From: Stenopsyche tienmushanensis
Lineage: Eukaryota; Arthropoda; Insecta; Trichoptera; Stenopsychidae
Length of the DNA: 64,000 bases
Assembly: GCA_008973525.1 (NCBI GenBank)
Contig: WACJ01000007.1
Location: forward strand, 806,001-870,000
Reading direction: 5' to 3'
Part shown: piece by piece, positions 10,585-22,021 of the stretch
How the letters are laid out: every line of letters starts with the position of its first letter
Numbering within the stretch: the first letter of the stretch is position 1
Notes under the pieces: generated by a model
Databases searched by the model: none
Seen by the model: the letters and a program-made list of their open reading frames with translations, nothing else
What the model was told of the DNA's origin: nothing
Made by a program: the position numbers and the translations under genes

Positions 10585-11036
10585 AAAAGTGTTTGACATG
10601 TCGTCTATTGTAAGATAGTAAGATCCTTAATATAATGATCCGTGAAATATATAGTTGAAGTATTACATTACATTATAGTTATGTTCAATTCAAAATACGT
10701 TTTATGTTTCCTTGTTGTATTTAAGTGGGAACATTCAAAAATTTAAATATTTCATAAATTGATTCAAAACTATAATATTAATTCACAATTTGGCACATTT
10801 CTAGCAAATAAATCAATATGTTTATGTAAAACCTTGATATTAATATGAATAATAATATAAAATCAAATGTTGATACAATGAATTTGGATTCAAATCCATC
10901 CATAATCAATTATCTCGATCCTGGTTTATGCTAATTTTAATAAAAGATAAATACTGAGTTGAGAATCGCCTATGAGTGCCTGATTTGCCACAATAATTTT
11001 ATTTTAATGAATATTTCGCCACTCGCTCATAGATCT
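10585..11036. other. Unique AT-rich sequence
   Basis: No gene or repeat is recognised. Confidence 0.5.
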
Positions 11037-11038
11037 TA

Positions 11039-11844
11039 TCAGGTCAGTCCAAAAGTTCGTGCGCATTTTTTATTTTTTTAAATAATGTAAATAAAAAACA
11101 ATTTAACAATAGATTTCAATTCTGACGAAATTTGTCATCGCTTGACTAATGTCAGTCTGTCACCAATTTTCGTAAACATCGCATATTAATACCCATTTAA
11201 TATTTTTCTTCTTATTTATATTTTAATATATAAAAATGAATTGGGTTTTGTTCGTTCGAAATGCACTGCCATACCGTTCATCGGATTGCAATAAAACTTA
11301 ATCCACTTATTGTTAAAGACTTTGCGAGTAAAATAAGCATAGTTTAATATATAAAAATCAATGTTTGTTTGTCCGTATTTAATGCGCTGCCATACCGTTC
11401 ATTCGATTGAGATAAAAAAATTCCAACTTATTGTTTGAACATTTTGAAATAATATAAGTGTAGTATATTTAACTTAAATTAGATCTTATATATAAAAATC
11501 AATGTTTGTTAATTTCCCTTGTATATCATTCAATTTCAATAAATGTATTCATTATCGGAAAGAAAATAAATTTCATTATTTCTATTGTTACAAGATAACT
11601 CTTTCAAATTTCAACACAAACGTGATATGTTATATTTTTTATTATATTTTTGGGTGACGAATATGCCAAAGAGATTTTCTGGCCCAAAATTAGAGTCTTT
11701 CTACAGCAATGGAATTAAAAAGCTACCTGTGATGTGGCGATAAATTGTAGATGGTGGAGGAAAATATATCGTTGATTAAATAATTATTTATTTACACTAT
11801 TTAAAAATCTACCAAAATGCGCACGAACTTTTGGACTGACCTGA
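11039..11844 (+). mobile_element. mariner-like deletion derivative with TIR TCAGGTCAGTCC
   Basis: The left end TCAGGTCAGTCCAAAAGTTC and the right end are inverted copies of about 30 bp, and TA flanks both. The interior retains only a transposase C-terminus remnant (about 11660-11790): FYSNGIKKLPVMWR, a stop, then IVDGGGKYIVD, matching the 'FYxxGIxKLPxRW..V...G.Y' end of mariner transposases. The middle is filled by an unrelated tandem repeat (11225-11510). It is non-autonomous. Confidence 0.9.
11225..11510 (+). repeat. About 120-bp tandem repeat nested in the mariner derivative
   Basis: Two diverged units begin AATATATAAAAATSAAT (11225 and 11344) and share TGCCATACCGTTCAT. A partial third unit begins near 11488 (TATATATAAAAATCAATG). 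The unit resembles a repeat type common at the ends of arthropod transposons; its family is not established. Confidence 0.65.
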
Positions 11845-12364
11845 TACTTTATCTAAAAATTCTTATTTAAGTAATCTTAATGTCTCGAGAAGAAGAATAA
11901 TTGCAAATTTAAGTATCCTTCATCGCTTTTTGCTCATTTTTATTAAATCTATTATTTATTCTAATAAATCTCTGGCTCCATTATTATACGTTATCTAATT
12001 TAATAATATAATTGTCAAAAGATTATGCCTCATTATTCACAAAAACATATGTTGATTGAATCTATGTATCCGCTAACTTTTGACATCAATTCTATATGTT
12101 TAGCAAACAAACATAATCATCGATATATTACAATTTTATCTTCGTCCAAAGATTGGAAATGTTGTGCCATTCGAATGCACTCCTTCCGAATTTGCTCGCT
12201 TAAATTGATCTTGCAATTATTAACTGCATTATTTCTTGTTATGATGCATGTTTTTAGTTGTAAATCAGCTCCTTTTAAAATCAAAACATATTTCAGATGC
12301 GATTTGATAGATGAAATGTGTTCAATCAACATCGACACTTAATGAGTTAATAAAACAAAATCAA

Positions 12365-12480
12365 AGGTGGAAGTGAGCGATACCACACGGGGGCTTCCGG
12401 TTGGGGGCTAAGCCCCATGCCGTGGGAACTACACGCTCGGTTGGAGCCCCCACCCCTCCGAGGAACCCGCGTGTGATTTT
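12365..12480. repeat. GC-rich patch with hairpin potential
   Basis: It contains the near-perfect hairpin GGGGCTAAGCCCC (about 12404-12416). The edges ACACGGGGGCTTCCGGTTG and GTTGGAGCCCCCA...CGCGTGTGA are partly complementary. The composition is abrupt against AT-rich flanks. It may be a transposon terminus or other foreign fragment; not identified. Confidence 0.35.
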
Positions 12481-12867
12481 TGACCGCAATTTGTCGTTAC
12501 ATGTCGTCATATACGGCGACAGGGATCGTGAACCATAACGACTTGAATCTGAGCCATCGAGGGCATACCTAAATCCATCAAAAAAATATAATGTCTTTTT
12601 TTGTATTTATGCAATGATTTAATGAATGCATATCGAGAAAATTGCATAATATTAATGTAATTGTGCAACTATTTGATATTTTATTTTTTATTAAGACAAT
12701 TTTATGTGTTATAAATGTGCATTTATCAAATCATTGATGACGATATAAAGTCATAGATTTTTTCAGAATTAAATTCATATGGAAAGGGTTGCAACACCTG
12801 CAACATTACAAAATCAAATCCCACCGGAATAAGCTCGGGAACAGGTAAATCGATGACATAAGTTCCC

Positions 12868-13158
12868 ATGTATTTATCATTAATTGAGTGTACCGTAACG
12901 TGGTTAAAACCCCACGGGTGTAGAATTCACCCTTCATTTCCAAGTGCCGTCATTATTTATGATTTCATAATGAACTATTACTTTTCAACCGTAATTACAA
13001 AAAGCAAAGGTTTTATTAGCACATTTGATGTTCATTGTCCGTTGTTTTCAATCGAACTCAATCGTAATTTTTATGATTGTGGCAATGAAAACCTTTGTCA
13101 TTGCGTGTGGCTAAGATACACGGACAAAACATTAATTTGCATGCGTGGCAAATTTTAA
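12868..13158 (+). CDS. Unrecognised 96-codon open frame
   Basis: It is ATG-led and Cys/His/Ile-rich, with no domain or signal peptide that I recognise. Codon use is mixed. Its neighbours 13182-13388 (-) and 13189-13398 (+) are also open, which weakens the coding case for each. It may be chance or an unannotated exon. Confidence 0.15.
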   Translation: MYLSLIECTVTWLKPHGCRIHPSFPSAVIIYDFIMNYYFSTVITKSKGFISTFDVHCPLFSIELNRNFYDCGNENLCHCVWLRYTDKTLICMRGKF

Positions 13159-14817
13159 ATAAATGTCAAGAGTTGAGTTGTTTAGCCTGTGACAATAACC
13201 AGCCACGTATTCCACGCAATTCCTCGTGTTTGCCAATATGATTTATGTGCGAAATCAAGCAAACATCTTTCGGTTGAAAGACACCGACTACCAAATGCAC
13301 TTCTGTGCAAATATTTTGCAGATTTGTTGCACATATATGAGAATCGTCGATTCTTCGAAAAAAGCAAGGCTTTATTATTTATTGGCATGGCGCGTTAATT
13401 AAATCCTTTTATGAATATTTACGCTTTAATAAACGCCAAAATGCTTGTATAAATTGCTAAGATTTTAAAATTTGCTTCGTCCGATATGAAAGATAGTCGA
13501 AAATACATCATAGTGTGATTTACATTTGCTAAATGCTTAATGCCATCATCATGTTATCCCACAAGCAATCAATTTAAATATAAATTAGTACATCAAAGAT
13601 CAGATTCATAATTTTTAAACTGTCATATATTTTATCGGACTGTCTTATATAAATGATAATTTAATTATTGTTGCAGATTCAATCACTCACTCATCAACGG
13701 CCCTGCACGACTTTATCGTCGACAACCGTCTCAGTATTTACTTTTTTCTAATCCAGAAAATCAAGATAGACTGGATCGAAATGATCTTAAATGTTAATAT
13801 TTTCGATCTCCAAAATTTTGTTGGCACAGTAAAAATATTTTTCCACACTGCATCAATCTTTTTTGAGCTAACCTCGTTATAAAGTCTTCGCATTATTTAA
13901 CGACACTTTGAGATTACTTATTTTAATTTATGTTAATTAGATAAATTATCGATACACTAAGCAGTCCATGAACTTTTATTATACAGATAATAATTCTATA
14001 TTTGTTCATCTTTAACAGAATATTAATTGTTTAAATCTTCGAGTATCATTACATAAGCAAATTGAACTATAAGAATATATTATCGATTTTTATTAGTATC
14101 GTTTGTAATTTGGCAGTGTTAAAATATCTGTTTGGTTTTACATACATTGTGATAATTTATTAATAACTAATTATTTTTTCTCGACTTTTAAATATGCATT
14201 TTTAAATAAAAAGGATATTTAGATATTTTTTATCCAGTTTTCATCCAAATATCCGCCAGTTTGATGGGGTTTTGTGAATTATTTTATGAATGGTTCAACC
14301 TGTGAAACAAACCATTCAGGTAGAGCATATATGAAATGCGTCATTCTAGTGATGAATATCAAAGCGAAAGTGGATTAAAAAGCATTTTCCACGATTTTCA
14401 GTGCAATCGTGGAGTGTTTTGATATTATTTTTTGCTAGGTATCAGAACGAGTGGCGCTCGTGACAATGGCCGTTGTGGAAGTGCCACAATACCCTGAGCG
14501 ACACTTGCCTCCCAACAGCCTGTTTGTCACCTGGAGTGATTCTCTTTTATTAAATTTCCACCCCCCGCCCCCTATATTCCACTCCCAGGAATTCACTCAT
14601 TTCATTACAAAAAAAAAAGCTCACACGTGAGAGCTCCCCCAATTGAAACAAAGAGTTAAAGCAACATTGTCGTCGACGAAAATTGACGTAGCTGTCAACG
14701 AACTAAACCGCGATTATAAGATAAATGTGCAACAATTAAGTGCTATTTCATTAATTTAACTTTTATATATTCTTATATAGTATTAAAGGAGACAGATAAA
14801 ATCTATATTTTGCTGAT

Positions 14818-15182
14818 ATCATAACTAGGGAACCCAATCCCGGGATCCCGGACAGTTTTAGGTGCTCATGAATCCCGCGATTAGTAAATGCAATCCCGAA
14901 AAATTCGGGATTGAAATTTTTCTCACCAGGACGTCGAAGGCTACTAAATCGAGACAATCTTGCCGAAATCTGGACGCTTGGAAACATTGACGTAACTATT
15001 TATTAGCGAACTTAGGCGACTCCTAGGGGCAGTAACTGTCTAGCCTGTGCATACATATATAGAGTACATATATAATATGTTCTTCAAATTGTTATATTAA
15101 CCTTTCCCTATCGGTGATGTATTTACTACACCTCGACTCTAATAATGGGAACATCAATATGATTGGATTCCTTAATCATAAC
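14818..15182 (+). mobile_element. hAT MITE, TAGGGAATCC family, copy 1 (with 8-bp duplications)
   Basis: The element is 14826-15174, starting TAGGGAACCCAATCCCGGG and ending GGATTCCTTA. The 8-bp target duplication ATCATAAC is exact on both sides (14818-14825 and 15175-15182), diagnostic of hAT. It is a 349-bp internally deleted copy of the family at 22750; no coding remains. Confidence 0.93.
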
Positions 15183-15790
15183 TGATTAAAGCAATTAATA
15201 TTTTTATATCTAAGAAATCTTTCTATATTTCTTTATAAATGGCTATATAAAATTCACTATGTGGTGAATATAGGACACACCAAGCTAAGTGTTACAAATT
15301 TAAAACATCGTTCATTTCTTAATATTCTTTATGTTAATGTTAGATTAAAGACAAGAAAGTACATTTTTTAAAAATTCTCTAATCCAAATTTATATTGATT
15401 CTTATTGAAGACTTGCATTATAATACATTTTTCTTCTTCATTTGGGGGTCATTTCATCGCAATTCATTTCAAAAAATATCCTACAAACTTATTGGCGATG
15501 TGTATGACATTGTGGTGTTTATTTAATAAACATTTCGATATCTAATATAATCAAAATTGAGTAACTTATTAATTTAAGACTGGTTAATATGGAGAGGCTT
15601 TTTTATTTATTTATTATGCTATAAGTATAACTTTTTGTTAAACTTATATACAAAGATTGGCAAAATATTTTTGCATCAATTTTCAGGATTCGATAGTAAT
15701 TGCGGCCGGAACTAGTCCTTGCATTCTCGAGACCACTCGTTGCTTCAAATTATTATTGTATTCCCCTTTCCGAACGTGGTTTTTTGTTCA
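15183..15790. other. Unique AT-rich sequence
   Basis: No gene or known repeat is seen. Confidence 0.5.
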
Positions 15791-16221
15791 TTAACCCTTT
15801 GAGTAGTGAGCTAATTTAAAATCATCAAAATCTTAGATGCTATATTTGCTTGTCCGCCACCTATCGTCATACAAATCCCTTTATCTGTCAGGACCGCTGC
15901 AGCTTATATGAAGCATGTACATAAATAACACTGTCGATAGCACACAATATTTGATCATTTCTTTGCGTAAATATAAACAATACATTTGAAATCGATTAAC
16001 TATATCATTCACACATCATTATTAGTCGAATATTTTTGGTTAACATTCTATATAATCATACGATGTACGCAAGATCCTCTCTTCGTCTCTGTTTCTCTCT
16101 AAATTCGACGTGCAAGACACCCTCTGTCTCTGTTTCTTTCAGAGTTCAACGTGCAAGAGTGTTCTTTCTGAACTACTGGAATTCGATCGCAAATAGGCGA
16201 CTGCACCACCATACGGGTTAA
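15791..16221 (+). mobile_element. TTAA-flanked MITE (GAGTAGTGAG family), most complete copy
   Basis: TTAA occurs on both sides (15791-15794, 16218-16221). The ends are CCCTTTGAGTAGTGAGC and CACCATACGGG. The duplicated TTAA followed by CCC is the hallmark of piggyBac-type insertion, so I infer piggyBac mobilisation. The interior is non-coding and includes AAATAACACTGTCGATAGCACACAAT and two similar TCTCTGTTTCTCTC...CGTGCAAGA blocks (a short internal duplication). Related copies are at 20.2, 20.7, 24.0, 37.7, 40.6 and 46.3 kb. Confidence 0.85.
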
Positions 16222-16379
16222 CTGATAATGGTTAAATCAAAACCACTCAAAATTAATTCATTTTTTAAAAAGCTATTTATCAATTTTATTAAAATCATAA
16301 TTTCGATTAAAGAACATATTTTTTAATGATTTTTTTTTCTTTTCTATCGATTCAAGATTCCGTGAACATTCCAGAAAAA

Positions 16380-16550
16380 TCAATATGGTCTTGATGAGAA
16401 TTTTTCACTGCATTCCAAGAAATGCTACTCAGTTTTTAAAAACCACTCACAATAGAACCTATTCAGAAAACCATGAAACCGCCCTTCGATACGTTCACCT
16501 TAGTGATCCACTGGGTGAATGTACACAAATAAAACTAGGAGATCATGCTA
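16380..16550 (+). repeat. SINE-like family, partial copy
   Basis: It shares with 60990-61340 the blocks CTCAGTTTTTAAAAACC and CGCCCTTCGATACGTTCACC...TGATCCACTGGGTGAA, then AACTAGGAGATCATGCTAC. Confidence 0.65.
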
Positions 16551-16552
16551 CT

Positions 16553-16669
16553 TTAACCCTCCCGTACCGATGGGGTACCTTCATTTCGATTTTATTCGAA
16601 TAACTCCTCTAATATATATACTACGCATTTGAAACTTTTTGTATTTGTGGCAAAGCTCCCAAAGAATAT
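16553..16669 (+). mobile_element. Solo 5' end of a piggyBac-type element
   Basis: TTAACCCTCCCGTACCGATG begins 117 bp that are nearly identical (one visible difference) to 25267-25383, the 5' end of the 2.2-kb piggyBac relic. Homology stops abruptly after AAAGAATAT, so this is either a truncated copy or the end of a different internal deletion. Confidence 0.8.
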
Positions 16670-17471
16670 GAGGAGGTGAATGAATAATAAAGTGTATATT
16701 TATATAATCTATGGAATTTTTGGGATTCACACACCTTGTATGTGCATTCATATAATTCACGTTTATAAAAATAATATAAATAGTCCCACAACTGGTGATA
16801 TTAATCAACATTATTATTTCTACAATTCATTAATTAAATAAATGGTGGCCGGTTTTTAAAGCCGAACTTTTATCTTTGGACCGGATTTATCGAAACCGGT
16901 AGAAATTAATCATTTATTTTATGTTTTATATGGAACCTCTGCCATGTATTCACAACTAATAATCTTAAATGCTTAATGAAATCTATAAATATGCTATCAT
17001 CACCATAATCATCAAAGGTTGCACCAAAATGTACTGTCCTTATTAAATTAAAGATTTTTATAGCGTAATTTTGATGTTAGCGGTTATTTTTGTTGTCTCT
17101 TCAATTAAACTATTTTTATATATTTTCAATCCTAAATTGACAATGACATAAAATAAAATTATCCCAATTATGCTACATTATAATGCTCGTTTATGTTAAT
17201 TTATTAGTTCAAACTCAGACATAATGCGAATTTTGTTGTTGAAATCGTCTGTAGCGCAACGGGTAGTAATGGAATAGTATCGTGCGTAGTTACGATAATA
17301 TAATTCTGTTAAATTTAATATTGAAGATTTACTGATGACTCGTATCACAAGTGATTGCTATCGAAGATATTAGTAATAAAATTAAGACAAAGATCAAGAT
17401 TGATGAACTTAATATGCATCCAGTAACGATGTACATTTTTTTTAAAAGATGCAACGTTTTCGAACTACGAG
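16670..17471. other. Unique AT-rich sequence
   Basis: No gene is seen. A short motif ATCATCACCATAATCATCAA (16995-17015) may be a decayed SINE tail. Confidence 0.45.
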
Positions 17472-17473
17472 TA

Positions 17474-18570
17474 CACTCTAACCTCTTTTTGTGCGATTTC
17501 GAAACTATGCTGTTTTTTTCAAAGCATTTTTTAATTTTTTTTATTTCATAAAGAGTACGTATCGATATATTTTGGATAAAATAGAAAATAAATCATCAAC
17601 ACTAATCGAAATTTGGAAAAAATATATAATTTGGGACTGTGTAAATCATATTGCATCTGCTATCGCTGAATTACGACCACGCCCTTTATTCTGGTTTAGA
17701 TTTTTGAAAAAATGATTTCGTTTTCTTTGCATTTTTCCAATGTTTCCACTTTTAAAAATACATTATCCAAAGGGATTTCCAAAATTCTAACTATTTACGG
17801 AGTTATAGCTATTTTAGTGATGCAGCAACTTGACCGGTCCTACCATAATGAAATCTTTTAACGCGTTTTTGTTGAAACTATTTTTTTCAACACGATTGAC
17901 ATCATATCTCAAGTTTTAATTACGTACGAATCTTTTTTATATAACCCTCTATTATTCCTATCAGATTTATTTTTTAACTATTTAAAAAAAAATTAAAACT
18001 GACAATATAAGGCCAAAAAATGACTTGATTGAATTTTTTTTAAACAGTTGCCATTTTGTGTTTTTTTTTGAGTTAGGGATTATAGTGACATTTACTAGTT
18101 ATGAATTATATTGTTGGAAAGAGAAAATCTACACAGAACAATGATGACATTGACACTGGGTATACTATTTCTTCCGAAGAAGAGAGCGATTTTGAATCAT
18201 ATCGAAAATCGCAACGAAAATTATCATACAGCGATGATAGTTTGTAATTAAAATAATTAGTATTTTTCCAGTGGATATCTGGTATTTGAGGTACCAGATA
18301 TCTTAAAATTTTACCTATGATGCAAGACGTCCTTTAAATGTTACCAAAAATGTTATTTTTTAATTATCTTATAGTTTTCCTGCTTTTTTTTATTAACTTT
18401 TTTTGTGCGATTTTGGATATATTTTATATAGCTGTTTCAAAGCTATGCGACTTTTAAAATCCATGGAATGCATCTTCATTTTTTCTATGTAAGTCATAGC
18501 TTTTTTGTGCGATTTCTCTTTACGTGATTTTCCGCGGAACGCATCTACCGCACCAAAAAAGGTTTAAGTG
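17474..18570 (+). mobile_element. TA-flanked 'TTTTTGTGCG' DNA transposon, copy 2 (longest)
   Basis: The left end CACTCTAACCTCTTTTTGTG and the right end (inverse CACTTAAACCTTTTTTGGTG) are imperfect inverted repeats, flanked by TA on each side (17472-17473 and 18571-18572). Length is 1097 bp. Subterminal TTTTTGTGCGATTT motifs repeat near 17486, 18400 and 18508. TA targeting suggests the Tc1/mariner/pogo supergroup. The interior carries only a short acidic frame (18101-18247), so it is non-autonomous. Confidence 0.9.
18101..18247 (+). pseudogene. Remnant acidic reading frame inside the TTTTTGTGCG transposon
   Basis: The frame has 48 codons from ATG 18101 to TAA. Its product is rich in Ser, Asp and Glu, with TISSEEESDFESYRKSQRK and ends SYSDDSL. 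The same C-terminal stretch, with its stop codon, is in the copy at 30372 with only two or three substitutions, and a decayed version is in the copy at 613. It probably is the tail end of the parental transposase, kept because it lies beside terminal sequence; alternatively it is a small peptide. No catalytic domain remains. Confidence 0.5.
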
Positions 18571-18600
18571 TATATTTTATGGCTCTTAAATGATCTATTC

Positions 18601-18632
18601 CAGCAATTCTTGAATTGGGGTCCGCGAAAAAG
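18601..18632 (+). mobile_element. Short hAT terminus remnant
   Basis: CAGCAATTCTTGAATTGGGG followed by TCCGCGAAA matches the general hAT end CAGxGGTTCTTAAACTGGGGTCCGCGG seen at 35035. No partner end was found. Confidence 0.5.
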
Positions 18633-20227
18633 AAATTGCTTAAGAAGGGTCATATGGCAATAATATTCCTTGCAAGACTGTGTAAAATGACATTGATGTT
18701 CAGTGTATTTGCAACACTTTTTAAATCATAAAAAAATCGCATCAATATATGAAAATGAGCCAATGAAATATCATATAAACAAAATAACATATGATATTTA
18801 AATTTTAAATTTGAGTCCAATACTGAGCTTGAATATTTCAGCATCCATTTTAAATTGAATTATTAATATTTGTATTCAAATAATGATAGAAATCAATTCT
18901 CATTTGGGTTGAATACTCCCTGAGAGGTAATATGATAAATGCTCACCCCTGTTTATTTTCAATGAGCATAATTTAATTTCAAGTATAAAATGGTCTTGTT
19001 GAGATAACAACGTTGTATATACATATATTTTAAAAAGTATATGCTAATTGTCTGATTTTATAATCGAAATCTAAATTAACTTTTTGTATATGAATATGAA
19101 AATTCTTGGAACGTCATCATGTGTCAAATTTATACATTTGATTTATGAATTAAACATCAAGATCCATTCTTTGCAGAGGTTATTTCTAAAACCAAAAGAA
19201 TTTAGAATAGAGTCCATGTACTCATTTCAATTGTAACAAAAACATTTATTTCCCAAAAATCAGAATAAATACTAAATTCCAAGAACCAATTTCAGACATC
19301 AAGACTTTTCAGCCACAATTCATCGAAAGCCCGTAGAAGCACACCATGCACTCGGCATGCATAATACATATCACAATGGGGTTGATTTTAATGGAAAAAA
19401 CGCATTTCTCGGAATCGTTTATGAAACAAGAAATAAAATATTCCGAGTCGTTCTTATGTAAAACAAATCGCGTCCGTCACTGGTGATTTGCATAATTGAC
19501 CGCGAACCCGTGTCGTTTTGTTCACACGTCGACACTTTTACAACTTGTGCTACATGACGAACAATTTATTATGAGTAATATACCACTATTACGTCTCGGC
19601 ATTCCATGATAGACTTTTCTTCGTTTATGCGACGGAAATATTGACGTACCCGATGGCGGCAGTAGCAAATAACTCCGGGGATGCGATCCATTGAAATTAA
19701 AATTATGCGTTCAAAAATCCCTTTGCGCCCTTTTTTAAATCGCAGACCATTTAGGGTACAGCTAATAGTATTAAATTGAACTACAAAATATTCAATAAGA
19801 CTCAATTGACTATATTAAAGACGTCCTGATTTCCATTTTACCACCTATTTATCACATCATTAAGTATTAAATAACAATTACGCATAAAATTTCCAACATA
19901 TTACACAAAAAAGATTTATAACATATGAGTAAAATTAAAGAACTTTTAAGTTTTATCTGATGTATTTAAATAATGATGTTTTTAGATATTGATGGCTTTG
20001 AACTAGCTTCAATACATGAATAATGCTAAAATTTATTAGTTCATGTTTTCTACTTACATAGTATATATAGCATAACCCCGACATACGAACAACTTTTTCT
20101 TGGGTTGTATAATTTATCCCTTCTGTCAATAAGATGGTCTGGTCAGACCATTATGGTTTTGCGATGAGTTTTTTTAATAGTAGATATGTATAGATCTTAC
20201 CAAATCTCTCTGACTTTATTATTTTAT
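18633..20227. other. Unique sequence
   Basis: AT-rich background with a GC-richer section at 19290-19680 (ACCATGCACTCGGCATGCAT, GTGTCGTTTTGTTCACACG). A minus-strand frame (19569-19805) has no recognisable feature. A palindrome TGGTCTGGTCAGACCA lies near 20138. No gene is called. Confidence 0.4.
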
Positions 20228-20680
20228 TTAACCTTTTCGTTAGTGAGCAAATTTAAAATCGTTGATGCCACAATCGCTTTACACCGATTACTTTCTGTCA
20301 ACTCCTATTAGCGTAAGACAATCTTCAATTCGAGGCAGAGTCAATTGTAAATAAACACTGTTGATAGCATACAAGACCACATCATTTCTTTACATAAACC
20401 ATACACAAAAAATCGATTCAATTGCTCCTGCTTTAGAAGTAAATGATAATTGGAAAAAAACTCATTCAACAAGTAGTGGCGAACAGGATGCAATTAAATA
20501 AATAAACACTGTCGATAGCACAAAATATTAAGTCATTTCTTTGCGTAAACAAATAATACACTTGAAATCGAAATCATTATCAGTCGATAAATTTGGGCTA
20601 ACGACCTATACAATCGTGCGATGTATGCGGGGAAGCTCTTCGTCTCTGTCCCAGGCCCTGGGATAATACTCCTTTAGGGG
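20228..20680 (+). mobile_element. TTAA-MITE family, two partial direct copies
   Basis: Copy one starts TTAACCTTTTCGTTAGTGAGC and runs to about 20425. A second 3' portion resumes at about 20505 (AATAAACACTGTCGATAGCA) and ends near CCTTTAGGGG at 20680. The section between, about 20425-20505, is unrelated. Confidence 0.8.
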
Positions 20681-21075
20681 TTAAAGAGGTAAGACACAGT
20701 GTTGTGTCCGAAATCCAATGATTCATAAAGGGCATTCTTACACATAGAATTCGGAGTCACACAGTAGATAGAAATAGAGAGTGTCTTGCATGTTGAGTTT
20801 GGAAAGAAACAGAGATGAAGAGAATATCTCGCAGGTCGACGATAGTATAAACAATATAAAATATGTGAATGTTATAATGAATCGATTTCAAATGTATTGT
20901 TTATGTTTACATGATATTGTACAATATGCTATCGACAGTGTTTATTTATTTATTTACAAGCTTCATACATGTTGCGGCGATCCTAGCAGATAAATGGATT
21001 TATACGGATGATAAGTGACAGATATACAAATATAGCATCTAAGTTTACGATGATTTTAAATTAGCTAACTACTAC
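20681..21075 (-). mobile_element. TTAA-MITE family, inverted copy
   Basis: It starts at the TTAA 20681-20684 shared with the preceding direct copy. It reads back through TATCGACAGTGTTTATTTATT (as the complement) to TTAGCTAACTACTAC at about 21075. Together with 20228-20680 it forms a tail-to-tail inverted pair with long hairpin potential. Confidence 0.8.
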
Positions 21076-21117
21076 TGTTTGTGACTGCACTATGTCAATG
21101 ATGATATGATGCTTACA
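21076..21117 (+). repeat. SINE-like tail fragment
   Basis: CTGTTTGTGACTGCACTATG followed by TCAATGATGATATGATG matches the tail seen at 33092-33135 and 61290-61340. Confidence 0.5.
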
Positions 21118-21119
21118 TA

Positions 21120-22021
21120 TTAGGTTGTCCCATAAGTTTCTTTCGCAAATGAACACAGTTCTAATCATAGCCACCGATATACTGTTGGCGAAATAGTTAA
21201 TAAGCTAGAAATTCAACGAACATCTGTCCATAATCATCTGACAAAATTGGGCTACATCAATCGTTCAGGTGTGTGGCTTCCTCATGAACTGACTGATTCA
21301 AATAAACTTCAGCGTATTTCAACGTGCGATCTTCTTCTCCAACGACATAATAGCCAACCTTTTTTGAAGATACTGGAGATGAAAGTTGGATACTCTATGA
21401 GAATATCCAACGTAAACGGTCTTGGACCAAGCGTACAGAAGCTTTAACTGTAGCTAAACCTGGCTTACATCCAAAAAAAGTTTTGCTATGAATTTGGTGG
21501 GACTGGAAGGGGGTAGTTTATTATAAGCTACTTTAGCAAGGTGAAGCGATCAATTCAACAAAATATTGTTTCCAACTAGACAATCTAAAGGATGCAATTG
21601 CCAGAAAACTGCCAGAATTAGTGAACAGACGAGGCGTTGTTTTTCATCACGATAACGCCAGGCCTCATGTGTCTTTGCTCGTCAGAAATAAATTATTATC
21701 ATTTGACTGAGATGTTTTACCTCATCCTCCATACTCTCCGGACATTGCCCCTTCAGATTATGATTTATTTATTTAATTGAAAAATACTTTACATGGTAAA
21801 AAATTTAATTCAAAAAATGATATAAAAATGTACCTTGATCAATATTTTGCCAACAAACCTGAAAAATTTTGGCAAGAAGGCATTATGAGGCTTCCGGAGA
21901 GATGGATAAAGGTAATAGAACAGAATGAATCATATATTATTCAATACATTTTGATGTAATACAAATTAATGTTTATTTTTTTCTTAATATGAAAACGAAA
22001 GAAACTTATGGGACACCCTAA
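21120..22021 (+). mobile_element. mariner (DD34D) copy 2, transposase pseudogene
   Basis: The ends are TTAGGTTGTCCCATAAG and its inverse, with TA duplications at 21118-21119 and 22022-22023. The transposase can be followed in pieces: second helix-turn-helix (with a short deletion after the start), HELTDSNKLQR, TGDESWI with the first catalytic Asp, the WWDW block, HHDNARPH with the second, and APSDYDLF with the third. Asp2 to Asp3 spacing is 34 residues. Stops (including TAA after PSDYDLF) and frameshifts kill it. About 70 N-terminal residues expected for a mariner transposase have no counterpart between the TIR and the second helix-turn-helix. Confidence 0.93.

Larger units (their letters stand above)
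11847..14825. other. Unique sequence with a GC-rich palindromic patch and unexplained open frames
   Basis: Several modest frames are open on either strand (12025-12342 +, 12117-12338 -, 12868-13158 +, 13182-13388 -), none with a recognisable motif. A GC-rich patch lies at 12365-12480 (separate entry). The stretch 14440-14640 is also GC-richer (GTGGCGCTCGTGACAATGG, a CCCCCCGCCCCC run and CTCACACGTGAG). No gene is called. Confidence 0.35.
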
